From an uncultured Pirellulales bacterium (lineage in GTDB: Bacteria > Planctomycetota > Planctomycetia > Pirellulales > Thermoguttaceae): a stretch of 64,000 nucleotides of DNA. The translations under genes were made by a program, and so were the position numbers. The DNA is taken from NCBI GenBank assembly GCA_938015445.1, contig CALLPE010000009.1, positions 124,001-188,000 of the forward strand, read 5' to 3'. Shown piece after piece: positions 45,721-54,894 of the stretch (within the stretch, counting starts at the first letter, position 1; each line of letters begins with the position of its first letter). Below the pieces are notes generated by a model, which had not been told where the DNA came from, did not search any database, and saw nothing but the letters and a program-made list of their open reading frames with translations.

Positions 45721-45895
45721 TTTACTTGCACTCCGCAGATTTGCGATACTTCTGCCGCTGAATCTGTTGCCGGCTGGCCAGGCCCATTTTGCGCTGGCAG
45801 CCGGGCAGTTTTAAGGATTACGCAGTTCCAGGGATTACCACGCAAATAGCTGTTTTTAGCCGGGTTGGCAAGGGCTGCGACCGTCTGACTATACA

Positions 45896-47155
45896 ATGTC
45901 CCCACGAAAGCCTACCACACTGTTTTTCTCCGCCGGCGAGCCAAGCGGGGACCTCCACGGAGCGAATCTCATCAATCAGTTGCGCTGCCTTGACCCCGCC
46001 ATCGAGGCGGTGGGCTACGGTGGCCCGCACATGGCCGCCGCTGGTTGTCGGCTTCACACCGAATTGACGGCGCTGGCGGTGATGTGGTTCGGCCGAGTGC
46101 TGCTAAACTTGCCCAAGTTTTGGAATATCGTCAGCCGTGCCGACCGTTTTTTCCGTCACCAGCGGCCCGACGCGGTAGTGCTGATCGATTATCCGGGGCT
46201 GAACTGGTGGATCGCCCGACGCGCCAAAGCGCACCGCATACCCGTCTTCTACTACACGCCGCCGCAGATTTGGGCCTGGGCGCAATGGCGGGTGCGAAAG
46301 ATGCGTAGGCTGGTCGATCACGTGCTTTGTGCGTTGCCGTTCGAGGAGTCGTGGTTCCGGCAGCACGGGTGCCCGGCCACATTCGTAGGTCATCCTTTTT
46401 TCGACGACTTGCGGCAACGTCGGCTCGACGCAGTGTTCTGCCAGCATTATCGGAGCCTGCCCGGGCCGCTAGTCACCATCCTGCCTGGTTCACGCACTCA
46501 AGAGGTACTGAACAATCTTCCCTGGTTCCTGAAAGCCGGGGGTATCGTCCGCAGCCGGGTTCCGGATGTACGATTGGCACTTGCGGCGTACAACGTGCAA
46601 CAAGCCCAATTGGCCCGCAAGCAAGTCGCCGCCGCCGGTTTGCCCGTGGATGTTCACGTCGGGCGCACTGCGGAACTGATGCATTTGGCCGATTGTTGCA
46701 TGGCTTGTTCCGGTTCGGTGTCGTTGGAGTTGCTCTACTACGCCAAGCCGGCAGTGATACTGTATTGGATCAACCGGTTGGCATACATAGTGCAAGGTTT
46801 CTTCCGCAAGGTTAAATACATTACGCTGGTTAATTTGTTGACAACCGACGAGCTTTTCCCCGAAGATCTATCGCCGTTCGACCCTAGCCAGCCTGGCGCA
46901 GAAAAGGTACTGTATCCCGAGTATCTTACTTACCAGGATAAATCTGCGCAGATTGCCGACCATATCATCACGTGGCTTACAAACCCTGCCGAACGGCAGG
47001 CCCGAGTCGAGGCACTATCGCGGTTGAAGAAACAACTGGGGCAGGATGGGGCCTCTGTAAGGGCTGCGCAATTCATATTACAGACGCTCGCCTCCCGTAC
47101 TGCTGCCGGGCATGGCCCATTCTGGCGCGGTTACCGAGCGCGTCCCGCAGCTTAG
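45896..47155 (+). CDS. lpxB: Lipid-A-disaccharide synthase
   Basis: A glycosyltransferase (GT19) joining UDP-2,3-diacylglucosamine and lipid X to form the lipid A disaccharide at the inner membrane, 419 residues. Signature segments: FFSAGEPSGDLHGANLI at the N-terminus, IDYPGLNW, YYTPPQIWAWAQWRVRKM and LPGSRTQEVLNNLP (nucleotide-sugar site), then SGSVSLELLYYAKPAVILY. Its presence argues for a lipopolysaccharide-type outer membrane. A TATACA sequence directly abuts the ATG but is too close to be its promoter. No other lpx genes are in the window. Confidence 0.96.
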   Translation: MSPRKPTTLFFSAGEPSGDLHGANLINQLRCLDPAIEAVGYGGPHMAAAGCRLHTELTALAVMWFGRVLLNLPKFWNIVSRADRFFRHQRPDAVVLIDYPGLNWWIARRAKAHRIPVFYYTPPQIWAWAQWRVRKMRRLVDHVLCALPFEESWFRQHGCPATFVGHPFFDDLRQRRLDAVFCQHYRSLPGPLVTILPGSRTQEVLNNLPWFLKAGGIVRSRVPDVRLALAAYNVQQAQLARKQVAAAGLPVDVHVGRTAELMHLADCCMACSGSVSLELLYYAKPAVILYWINRLAYIVQGFFRKVKYITLVNLLTTDELFPEDLSPFDPSQPGAEKVLYPEYLTYQDKSAQIADHIITWLTNPAERQARVEALSRLKKQLGQDGASVRAAQFILQTLASRTAAGHGPFWRGYRARPAA

Positions 47156-47729
47156 TCCATGCAGCCGGGAATCATTTCTGAAACCGCAGAAACGTTAATC
47201 TGTGCCGACAATAGCAGATTCTTAATTTGAGTTGGCTGCGTGATTTGCGTCGCCTGGGAGGTCTAGGGGATGTAAGTTCGATAGCTGGCAAGCCCACAGC
47301 TCAGCCAAGCCGATGCAACTATTGGCATCCTACCCCACCGGTGCGCGCGTCCAATTTCAGCGACCGCGAGCGCCAGCACCGGCGCGAGCGACCACTGGGC
47401 ATCGGCGCGGCTGAAATGGTATTGCGCGACAGGCGGCAGTGGGTTGATGGATTAAACAGGGTGCCGCTCCGCGCGCCAAGTTACGGACCGCAGCCGCCGA
47501 CAATAGCTGCGCGCCACACTAGGCGCGCTTCGCGTTACGATACAGGCGATAAATGCGCCTCCCATCGCCCTTGACGTCGATAACTGTGCTCTGGATGACT
47601 ATGCTTTCCGCCAGAAATTTTGCATTAAAAACGCGGTCGATAACGTGCCTCGCGCCACCACAAAGTCGACTGTGCGGCTCGCCCCACAAAACAATCACTG
47701 GCTGTGTCCCATAATCGGAACGGTCGAAG
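47156..47729. other. Gene-free stretch
   Basis: About 570 nt. A 115-codon plus-strand frame (47227-47574) is Arg/Pro-rich with no ribosome-binding site and looks non-coding. Nothing else is recognised. Confidence 0.45.
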
Positions 47730-48386
47730 ATGTTCAGACGCGGCTTTTTGTTGGCGGGATTGCTGGTTGCAGCGATAGTCGGGCCAATTGGGTACTACAA
47801 TGCGCCCGGTTACTGGCAGAAGGTTCGCGCAGCCCTAACGTCCGAGCAGTCCGGCGCCAACATCCCTGCCGATAACCAATTGCTAGCCGAGCAGCCCTTG
47901 CCGCAGTCCCCGCTTGCTTTGCAGCCGAGCTTTATGCCAGCCACACCAGATGGCACCCCGATCCTGCCCTTGACCGAAGCACTGGATTTCAACATCACTC
48001 CGGCTTGGGTGATCACCCGCTGGCCCCGGGTCAATACCTGCACGGCACCGTTGCAACTGAAGGGTTATCGTGTGCCTTTGGTGACCGGTGCGAGCGTGAC
48101 GGATGTGGCTGGCTCGCTCACATACTACTTCAACCCTGCCCAACAGCTTCAAGAAATCGTATTTCGGGGAACCACAGGCGATCCAACACGGCTGGTCGAG
48201 GTGTTGATGGTCAAATTCGGCTTTGCGCGCCGGATAGCCAACGACCCGGGAATTGCGATTTACGAAGTGTACGACGCTGCTGGTAAGCAACGTGGCGTAG
48301 CGCGCATTCGCTCGGCGCCGGTGATCGATTCGGCCGAGCCGTTACGCCGCTTCGAGGTCGAACTTGTGATCCAGCGTCCTGGCTGA
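47730..48386 (+). CDS. Membrane-anchored hypothetical protein (planctomycete-type, perhaps DUF6690)
   Basis: A 218-residue protein with an N-terminal membrane anchor (MFRRGFLLAGLLVAAIVGPIGYY) and a Pro/Gln-rich linker. The soluble domain starts near residue 85 (LDFNITPAWVITRWPRVNT, YRVPLVTGASVTDVAGSLTYYFNPAQQLQEIVFRG) and ends in a beta-hairpin. I believe this pattern is typical of a planctomycete-only family (possibly DUF6690), but that is from memory. The function is unknown. It stands alone, convergent with the diadenylate cyclase gene. Confidence 0.75.
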   Translation: MFRRGFLLAGLLVAAIVGPIGYYNAPGYWQKVRAALTSEQSGANIPADNQLLAEQPLPQSPLALQPSFMPATPDGTPILPLTEALDFNITPAWVITRWPRVNTCTAPLQLKGYRVPLVTGASVTDVAGSLTYYFNPAQQLQEIVFRGTTGDPTRLVEVLMVKFGFARRIANDPGIAIYEVYDAAGKQRGVARIRSAPVIDSAEPLRRFEVELVIQRPG

Positions 48387-48477
48387 CTGTGCCGGTCGGC
48401 TACGATTGGCCCAGGCAAGCTCACTACGCGGCAATACATCAACTGCCCGAGCAAAGCCGTGCTGCGATATGACACCC

Positions 48478-49443
48478 TTAGGCAGCTCCTTCAGCCTTCG
48501 ACCGGGGCCGCTGTTCAGAAGTTGGCTGCTCGTACTCGAACTCTTTCCACACCATGGGGCGCGGCAGATTTGGTTCGATGCGCAACACGGTTTCGCCGTT
48601 GTTGAAGATGCGTACCGTACCGTTGGTCTGGCTGACAGTGATGGCCACGGCTTTGGTGGCGCGGCTGATGGCGGCTGCTGCCCAATGCCGCGCGCCAAGT
48701 CCTTTAGAAAGCGTGACGTCTGCTGCCGAGCAGTCCAGATAGCGGCAGGCGGCCTCCACCACGCCATCGGCCGATACGATTATCGCCCCGTCCATCTGCG
48801 CGATTTCCTTGATACCCTCGCGCACCCTCGGGTCGTAAAGATTGCGCTCTTTGCGGCTGTACCCCCGCACAGGGTCGAACCCTACCGGCCGGCTGCAAGC
48901 AAGGACTTTCTTCGAGTCGCCTACGACGAAGATTGTACCCACCGGTTTGCCTTCGCGTCCTTCGCGGCCGATTTCGATGGCCAGGTCCACCACCAGCTTC
49001 AAGGTATCGAGGGGGACGCGGGTTTCTAACTGGCGTAAGTCCCTGCCAGTAAGTCGGTTAAGATGCTCGTCCAGGTTGATCACACTTATCGAATCGATCA
49101 ACTCGGCGTCGAACCCCGCGTACATCGCCACCACCGAAGAGCCGGATGAAAACAGGTCGTCGGCCACAGCTTCAAGCAAAGCCTGGGTAAGACGATCGGT
49201 GATAGGGCTGCCGGGCATTTCCACATGGACCGCTTGCAAACCAGCCTCGCGGGCCTTGGCCAACTCTGCGTCCGAGTCGACTGCCACTACCAGCTTGTGG
49301 TCACCACTGGCGGCTTTGAGCCGTTGCCAGTCGGCCGGTCCGTCAGCCAACAACAGAATGCCCTCGGCTTCTATGGACTTGCCCAACTCGACAGCCAAGT
49401 TGAATAGCGCCTTGAATTGCTCTGTGAAACGCAACGATTGCAT
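48478..49443 (-). CDS. Diadenylate cyclase with archaeal DacZ-like architecture
   Basis: Predicted to make cyclic di-AMP from two ATP. The 321-residue form starts at 49443; the frame stays open to 49650 but that extension looks poorly conserved. Residues 145-300 are the DAC (DisA_N) domain with the DGA motif at 218-220 (QMDGAIIV) and the RHR-equivalent R252-H253-W254 (GARHWAAAAIS), where the third residue departs from the usual Arg. Residues 5-130 form a pyruvate-kinase-C-like alpha/beta domain (GILLLADGP, LVVAVDSDAE), the arrangement known from archaeal DacZ and unlike CdaA (membrane) or DisA (helical DNA-binding). It is cytoplasmic and has no operon partner. Confidence 0.88.
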   Translation of the reverse strand: MQSLRFTEQFKALFNLAVELGKSIEAEGILLLADGPADWQRLKAASGDHKLVVAVDSDAELAKAREAGLQAVHVEMPGSPITDRLTQALLEAVADDLFSSGSSVVAMYAGFDAELIDSISVINLDEHLNRLTGRDLRQLETRVPLDTLKLVVDLAIEIGREGREGKPVGTIFVVGDSKKVLACSRPVGFDPVRGYSRKERNLYDPRVREGIKEIAQMDGAIIVSADGVVEAACRYLDCSAADVTLSKGLGARHWAAAAISRATKAVAITVSQTNGTVRIFNNGETVLRIEPNLPRPMVWKEFEYEQPTSEQRPRSKAEGAA

Positions 49444-49650
49444 GCCCTGACTGCCTGATTGGGTCGCCGCTTCGGCGTCGCGATGTCTACCCGATAGACC
49501 AGTAGGGCCGTGCAACTGCCGCCAGCGTCGGTCCTTCGAACCCATGGGAACCGTTTCTGCCTTTAGGGTGGCCACGCCACCGACCGGTACATCCACCCCA
49601 CTCCCGCAAGAGACCTGGTCACTCAGCGTTACAACACCGCCCAACATCAT

Positions 49651-50130
49651 GGTATCTTAAGTGCTCCCGCTCATAGTGGCAACGTCAAACGCTATTATTT
49701 CGGGCAGTTGCCAATCGCCGCATGATCGACATCATCCACATCCAAAATCTGGCTGCCACCGAACGCTTGTGACACGCCCCGCGCGTCGCACCCCAAAACC
49801 GCCGATCGGATGTCGCTGTTGCCTCGATCGCCATTTACAAGTCATTATGCCAGCGATCGAAGACAATCGCTGTCTGCCGTTCGATGTTGTTATTTATCGC
49901 CATTACTGGCCGCGCTTATTACAGCGCGTTTGACAAACAGAGCTTTTAGCAACAGGGCGGAGGCACCGATTATCGCACCGGCGGGAATCCGCCCGACCGT
50001 CGATCTACAAGCTGGGCTGTGATGTCGCCGTGGGATGCCACTTTCGCCAGCCGGCAAGCGACTGGATTGTGCCTACTAGGCTGTGCCCAGGGATGCCCTG
50101 TGCCTAGTGATCCGCAGAGCAGCACGCTGC
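49651..50130. other. Gene-free stretch
   Basis: About 480 nt between the cyclase gene (upstream side) and the HEAT lipoprotein stop. No gene, hairpin or clear promoter was seen. Confidence 0.4.
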
Positions 50131-50835
50131 TTAAAACAGACGACGCAGCTTTTCAGCGATCGAGGCTGGCTGGGCAGGCTTGGGCGACTCGCCCTTGACG
50201 TACTGCCGCCAGCGATTTGCGTCGTTGCCCAAGTCTTCGCCCGTGATCTCCTTCAGCGCCAGCATTGCTCGGCCCTGCATCGCCGGATTGGGATCGTCCA
50301 GCGCTCGGCCCAAGGCAGGCACCGCCGCTGGGCTTTTCGATTTCCCCAGCGCCCTGGCGGCCGCTAGCCGCACGTCGATGTCCACGTCGGTTTCGAGCGC
50401 TTCGATCAGTAAAGCAGCCGCGTCGGAATTGCCCAGCTTCCCCAATCCATCACACGCTGCCAGCCGCACCTCGGCCGCTGAGTCCTGGATGGCTATGCGG
50501 AGGATTTGCGCGGCTTCCGGGCCGGGATACTTGCTCAGCGTGCGAACGATCTCGGCCCGTAGTACTTCGTCGGTTTCTTCGTGGAAGGCTGCTGCCAAAT
50601 CGCGGGCGATTATCTGCCGGTCGGCGGCGTTACGCCACGAGCTTTCTTCGGCCAATTTCCGCAGCCGCGACATCCGTTGGCCTGGGGTGACCACGCCGGG
50701 AAGGTCGTCGGAAATCGGGCCTCCGCCGGGTACCCAGGCAGGCAAGTCCATGATCTCGTGGCAGCCAGCCAGCATCAGCAATGCGGCCAGCAAAATCGTC
50801 AACCGTTGTACGTCGCCTCGGAGAGGAAATGCCAT
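50131..50835 (-). CDS. HEAT-repeat lipoprotein
   Basis: A 234-residue protein with a lipoprotein signal (LTILLAALLMLAGC, lipid-attachment C25), so it is anchored to a membrane from the periplasmic side. Residues 80-220 are four or five HEAT/PBS-type helical repeats (AEIVRTLSKYPGPEAAQILRIAIQD, VRLAACDGLGKLGNSDAAALLIEAL, VRLAAARALGKSKSPAAVPALGRALDD), a protein-protein interaction scaffold. The tail is Lys/Pro-rich. No enzyme motif. The partner is unknown. Confidence 0.88.
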   Translation of the reverse strand: MAFPLRGDVQRLTILLAALLMLAGCHEIMDLPAWVPGGGPISDDLPGVVTPGQRMSRLRKLAEESSWRNAADRQIIARDLAAAFHEETDEVLRAEIVRTLSKYPGPEAAQILRIAIQDSAAEVRLAACDGLGKLGNSDAAALLIEALETDVDIDVRLAAARALGKSKSPAAVPALGRALDDPNPAMQGRAMLALKEITGEDLGNDANRWRQYVKGESPKPAQPASIAEKLRRLF

Positions 50836-51250
50836 TGCTGCTGCTTGCGGAGTTGTTTGTTACTCTGCTGAGCGGACCGTTCGGCAGCCTTAACCCAGAA
50901 AAGTCGCACTGCTGGCGATCAGATGTGCGGTTGAAGGCGAACGCCACCGGCCGCGCCGATTCTCCGAAAACCGGCACGCATTCCGAACGCGCGCTGCCGC
51001 CAGAGCGCACGTTTGGCTGTCAGCTTATCGCCGCGCCAGACTCCACCACTTTCCGCCCAGCGCGAGGCGAAACTATAGCATCGGCCCCTGAAGATGCCAA
51101 TACTAATACCGCGGCTCCGGAAATAGGGAAGTTGCGAAAGCTGGGCGAACCTGCTGGCCGACCCTCGCTTTGAACAGTTGCGTTTTGGCGCGGGCGACTT
51201 CCAGCCGTGGGCTATCGTTTTCGAGTAAGCATTACCGCGCTGCCCGCGAT
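50836..51250. other. Non-coding gap between divergent lipoprotein and DUF1080 genes
   Basis: About 415 nt. Overlapping short frames on both strands (for example 50919-51266 minus) have no ribosome-binding site or family look. The right edge carries a candidate promoter at 51251. Confidence 0.4.
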
Positions 51251-51279
51251 TTGTAATCATGTACAACGCGCGCTACAAT
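51251..51279 (+). promoter_or_regulatory. Candidate sigma-70 promoter for the DUF1080 gene
   Basis: -35 TTGTAA (51251-51256, four of six), 17-nt spacer, -10 TACAAT (51274-51279, five of six). Transcription would start near 51286, giving a leader of about 112 nt. Confidence 0.45.
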
Positions 51280-51397
51280 GCTGCTGCCCGCCGACGATTT
51301 TGCACACTACCGAAGGCACGTTTGTACAACACCGAAGGCGCTCGATCCTACCGACCACGTTATTTGCTTCGAGCATTTCCACCCGGAGGATACGACA

Positions 51398-52144
51398 ATG
51401 GTTACGCTCCAATTATTTCTGGTTGCCAGTATGTTGACAGCGGCCGAGCTGGCTCCCCCTAATACGCTCACCGAGCAAGAGCGACAGCAAGGCTGGCGAC
51501 TGCTTTTCGACGGCAAAACTACCGAAGGCTGGCGCGGATATAAAATGGACAAAATGCCGCCCGGCTGGAAGGTCGTCGACGGCGTGTTGGCCCGCGTAAC
51601 GGGCGGCCCTGGCGGAAAAGGCGCTGGCGGCGGCGACGACATCATCACCGTCGAGCAATTCGACAACTTCGAGCTGATGCTCGACTGGCGGATTCTGGAC
51701 CGCGGCGGCAACAGCGGCATAATCATCCGCGCAAACGAAAATGCCGTTACCTCGTGGCATACCGGGCCGGAAATTCAGATACTCGACAACTCGGCCTATC
51801 CGGGCCGCGACAGCCGCCAACTGGCCGGCGCCTGCTACGACCTTTACGCCCCCACTAAAGACGTCACCCGGCCGCTGGGTCAGTGGAACACCGTAAAGAT
51901 CGTAGCCAACGGCAACCACATCGAGCATTGGCTGAACGGCGAAAAGATCGTCCAGTATCAGCTTGGCAGCGAGGACTGGAAGCAGCGCGTGGCGGCCAGC
52001 AAGTTCCGCAAGATGGAGGCCTTCCTTAATCCGCCCGCCAAGGGTCACATCTGCCTTCAGGACCACACCGCGCGGATCGAGTTCCGCAACATCAAGATTC
52101 GCGCCTTGGCCCGCGAGGCTGTGCCAACGAGCAAACAACGATAG
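51398..52144 (+). CDS. Secreted DUF1080 protein (3-keto-disaccharide hydrolase-like)
   Basis: A 248-residue protein. The ATG at 51398 has GGAGG seven nt upstream and gives a signal peptide (MVTLQLFLVASMLTAAE). The rest is one jelly-roll DUF1080 domain with classical segments GWRLLFDGKTTEGWRGY, FELMLDWRI, GNSGIIIRANE, GPEIQILDN, GQWNTVKIVANGNHIEHWLNG and GHICLQDH. Characterised members hydrolyse 3-keto-glycosides produced by Gfo/Idh-type sugar dehydrogenases, a widespread planctomycete exported pathway. The Tat-exported Gfo/Idh-type protein at 10.2 kb could be related in role, but there is no direct linkage. Confidence 0.92.
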   Translation: MVTLQLFLVASMLTAAELAPPNTLTEQERQQGWRLLFDGKTTEGWRGYKMDKMPPGWKVVDGVLARVTGGPGGKGAGGGDDIITVEQFDNFELMLDWRILDRGGNSGIIIRANENAVTSWHTGPEIQILDNSAYPGRDSRQLAGACYDLYAPTKDVTRPLGQWNTVKIVANGNHIEHWLNGEKIVQYQLGSEDWKQRVAASKFRKMEAFLNPPAKGHICLQDHTARIEFRNIKIRALAREAVPTSKQR

Positions 52145-52387
52145 GCGTAAGATGTTTGTCGACAGTCGAAGGTTCGGCAGTCTGGCTACCTGTGAAGGTC
52201 TTGCTATGGCATAATACAGCCGAGGGCACGATATGGCGTCCTTCAGCGGATGCGGCTGCGTGGTAACTGTGGCCTCGGCCGGTTTGCCGCGGTTCTAGCG
52301 CCCTGTTGCTCAGCTTGCGCTCCGGGGGGAAGCCATCAGTCGCTTCACGGCCCATCGTCTTGTACAGCCCGACGGCTACCATCTGCC

Positions 52388-53086
52388 ATGAGCCAATCTA
52401 ATCAGCCCGAACCAGAAGACCAGCCGCAAGGGCAATCGCAGCCGGTCACCCAGGATTTTCGCCACACGCCGGTGGCCGCTCGCGTGCCCGAAAAAGTCGC
52501 TCGCGGCGTGTTCGCCAACGCGGTGATGATCATCCAAACCGGCGACGAGTTCGTGCTGGACTTTCTTTCCACCATCGCCCAGCCGCAGCAAGTCGTGGCC
52601 CGCGTGGTAGTCACGGCCCAGGTGTTTGGGCAGTTGTTGGTAGCGTTGCGGGCGAACGTGTCGCGGTACGAGCAGCAGTTCGGGCCGCTGTTGCCGCGGA
52701 TGTTCTCGCCGCGTACCGTGCCGGCCGCTGGAACGTACGAAGGCTCCACGCACCAATCTTCGCCCGAAGCCGCTTTCCCGCCCGAAAAGCCGCCGCCGGC
52801 TGCGCCGCGTGAGGAGCAGCCACAATCTCGCCCTGCGCCGCCGGGCATCGACGAGTTGTATCAACAATGGAAACTGCCCGACGACATGCTCGGCGGAGTA
52901 TTCGCCAACGTAGCCATGATCCGTCACACCCCGGATGAGTTTTGCATCGACTTCATTGCCAGTTTCTATCCCCGGCCGGTGGTGGTCAGTCGCGTGTATT
53001 TTTCCGCCACCCGCGTGCCGTCGTTGATCGACGCCATGTCGGCCTCGCTACAGAAGTACCAGCAGCGGCCGCCGCCGGGCGTATAG
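52388..53086 (+). CDS. Tandem DUF3467 protein
   Basis: A 232-residue cytoplasmic protein from the ATG at 52388. Two copies of the DUF3467 domain are present: residues 38-100 (ARGVFANAVMIIQTGDEFVLDFLS) and 170-232 (LGGVFANVAMIRHTPDEFCIDFIA). They are joined by a Pro-rich linker (PEKPPPAAPREEQPQSRP). DUF3467 proteins are normally single-domain, about 100 residues, function unknown. The frame upstream of 52388 is non-coding in look. The MFS gene lies 190 nt downstream on the same strand. Confidence 0.85.
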   Translation: MSQSNQPEPEDQPQGQSQPVTQDFRHTPVAARVPEKVARGVFANAVMIIQTGDEFVLDFLSTIAQPQQVVARVVVTAQVFGQLLVALRANVSRYEQQFGPLLPRMFSPRTVPAAGTYEGSTHQSSPEAAFPPEKPPPAAPREEQPQSRPAPPGIDELYQQWKLPDDMLGGVFANVAMIRHTPDEFCIDFIASFYPRPVVVSRVYFSATRVPSLIDAMSASLQKYQQRPPPGV

Positions 53087-53276
53087 CCGCCGATGGTTCG
53101 CGCGGTTGCGGCGCAAGCCTCTCGGTCCTGGCGTCGCTACGGCGCGGCGCACCATTGCGCCAAACATGCCGCTGTCCGCCCCCAACCCCCACCCGATTTA
53201 TCGCCGCTATAACGCCAGTGCAACGAGCCTTATAATGCCCCTTTCTGATGGCCGCGCACAGTCAGGAGCGCAGCGG

Positions 53277-54617
53277 ATGATGCAGCCCGCCCAGACCATC
53301 AAGCGTATCCTCCAAGGCCCCCAATTGCCGCCCGAAGCACTGCACACCTACCGATACCATCTTCTATACGCGGTGATGGACGGGGCCGCCGGCGGCATAC
53401 TGCTTAACACCCCCATCTATGCCCTGAAAATCCTCGAAGCCTCTCAATGGCAACTGCCCATGCGCGAGTTAGGGGCGGGCGTGGGGATGCTCGGTGGGCT
53501 GTACATGGGAAGCTGGATGGCCCGCCGCCCCAAAATGCCCTTCGTGGTCATCCCCGGCCTGATCTGCGCCGCCTTCGCGCTGAGCATGGCCCTGGTCCAG
53601 CGCAGCAGCTTCTGGTTCCTGCTGCTATTGACCATCAGCGCCGCCTTCGAAATCGTCACTCGGCCGGCCGTTACCACCATCCTACGCTTTAACTACCCGG
53701 TCGAGTGCCGCGCTGCCGCCGTGGGACAAGTCCGCCGCTGGTCGTCGCTGGCCTTCCTGGTAGCCAGCTTCCTATCGGCCTACGACTACCATTACGCCGG
53801 CGAGGCGATTCGACTCCACGTCCGCGCGCAAATCCTGCTGGCCGGCAGCCTCAGCGTGGGCAGCTTCCTGTCGTTCCGCATGATCCGCGTTCGCGAACGA
53901 CCAGCTTGCCGCAACCTCCAGCCGGAGTTGCTGCGCTCGCTCAAAGAATCGGCCCTCGTAGTGCTACGCGACCTCCGCTATTGCCGTTACCTGGCCGGAT
54001 GCTTCCTGGATGGCTCCTCGCAACTGCTATATCTTTCGATGCTTTGGGCGTTCTTCGACCGCACGCTCGGATACGGATTCTTCGGCTGCGTAATGCTCAT
54101 GCACACCCTGCCGGCTTTGATGGCCTTCCTGGTCACCGGCGCGCTGGGGCGTTGGGTCGACCGCACCAACCCCTGGGTGGCCTGGGCGCTGGTCCGCTTC
54201 TGCTGGGGCGCCGACGCCCTGCTGTTGGCCGCCACGCCCTTGTGCGCCCCACTGTTCCCCCCGGCACTGTACATCCTGCCGGTGACCGGACGAATCATCC
54301 GCGGCTCGGTCCAAGGCGCTTGGTGGATCATGTGGTGGCAGATCGGAGTCACCTACTTCGCCCCACCCGGCGAAGACACCAGCCGCTACATGGGCATTAT
54401 GACCTTCCTGAACGGCGCTACCCGATTGGCCGGCTCTGGCCTGAGCGTAGCCCTGGGCGCACTGGGCGTGGCACCAATGACAATGATGCTCATCGGCGGC
54501 TGCGGGGTGCTACTGTCCGGCGCCTACTCGCTGGCACTGGCTTACTACGAGGAACTCCGCCGCGTGCCGTCTACCATCGCCCAGTTCGAACACCAGTTCA
54601 ACTCCCACGGGCGGTAG
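53277..54617 (+). CDS. Major facilitator superfamily transporter
   Basis: A 446-residue inner-membrane protein with about twelve helices. The start at 53277 has AGGAG nine nt upstream; a TATAAT at 53231-53236 may be its -10 box. The loop GSWMARRPKMP between helices 2 and 3 and LGRWVDRTNPW at the matching position in the second half are degenerate MFS A-motifs. The cytoplasmic central loop is Arg-rich (RVRERPACRNLQPELLRS). The substrate is unknown. The sequence downstream up to the flavoprotein gene is repetitive and non-coding (CTACGGTTAGCC twice near 54748 and 54768). Confidence 0.85.
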   Translation: MMQPAQTIKRILQGPQLPPEALHTYRYHLLYAVMDGAAGGILLNTPIYALKILEASQWQLPMRELGAGVGMLGGLYMGSWMARRPKMPFVVIPGLICAAFALSMALVQRSSFWFLLLLTISAAFEIVTRPAVTTILRFNYPVECRAAAVGQVRRWSSLAFLVASFLSAYDYHYAGEAIRLHVRAQILLAGSLSVGSFLSFRMIRVRERPACRNLQPELLRSLKESALVVLRDLRYCRYLAGCFLDGSSQLLYLSMLWAFFDRTLGYGFFGCVMLMHTLPALMAFLVTGALGRWVDRTNPWVAWALVRFCWGADALLLAATPLCAPLFPPALYILPVTGRIIRGSVQGAWWIMWWQIGVTYFAPPGEDTSRYMGIMTFLNGATRLAGSGLSVALGALGVAPMTMMLIGGCGVLLSGAYSLALAYYEELRRVPSTIAQFEHQFNSHGR

Positions 54618-54894
54618 GCGAGAAAAATCGTCATAATCGCTACTGCCGAAGTGCTCTTTCTGACACAGTACGTGCTGCGAACCTATATTTTCACAGGCAT
54701 TCCGGGATTTTCACGGATGTGCCGGTGCGACGGGCAGCCGCCGGACGCTACGGTTAGCCACCCGGCACTACGGTTAGCCGCCCGAACCTGCAAAGCGCCG
54801 CACGCCGGAAGGCCCAAGCGTTTCAGGCTTGACGTGCCCACTGGCGCAACGCTACTGTTTTGCTCGCCTACTAATTCCAAACTACCGTTGAATC

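Noticed and set aside
45865..45898. TTGGCA ... TATACA as promoter of lpxB
   Set aside because: Spacing is 19 nt and the -10 abuts the start codon, placing transcription start inside the gene; no other lpxB start is possible.
47227..47574. 115-codon plus-strand frame
   Set aside because: Arg/Pro-rich composition, no ribosome-binding site and no recognisable domain.
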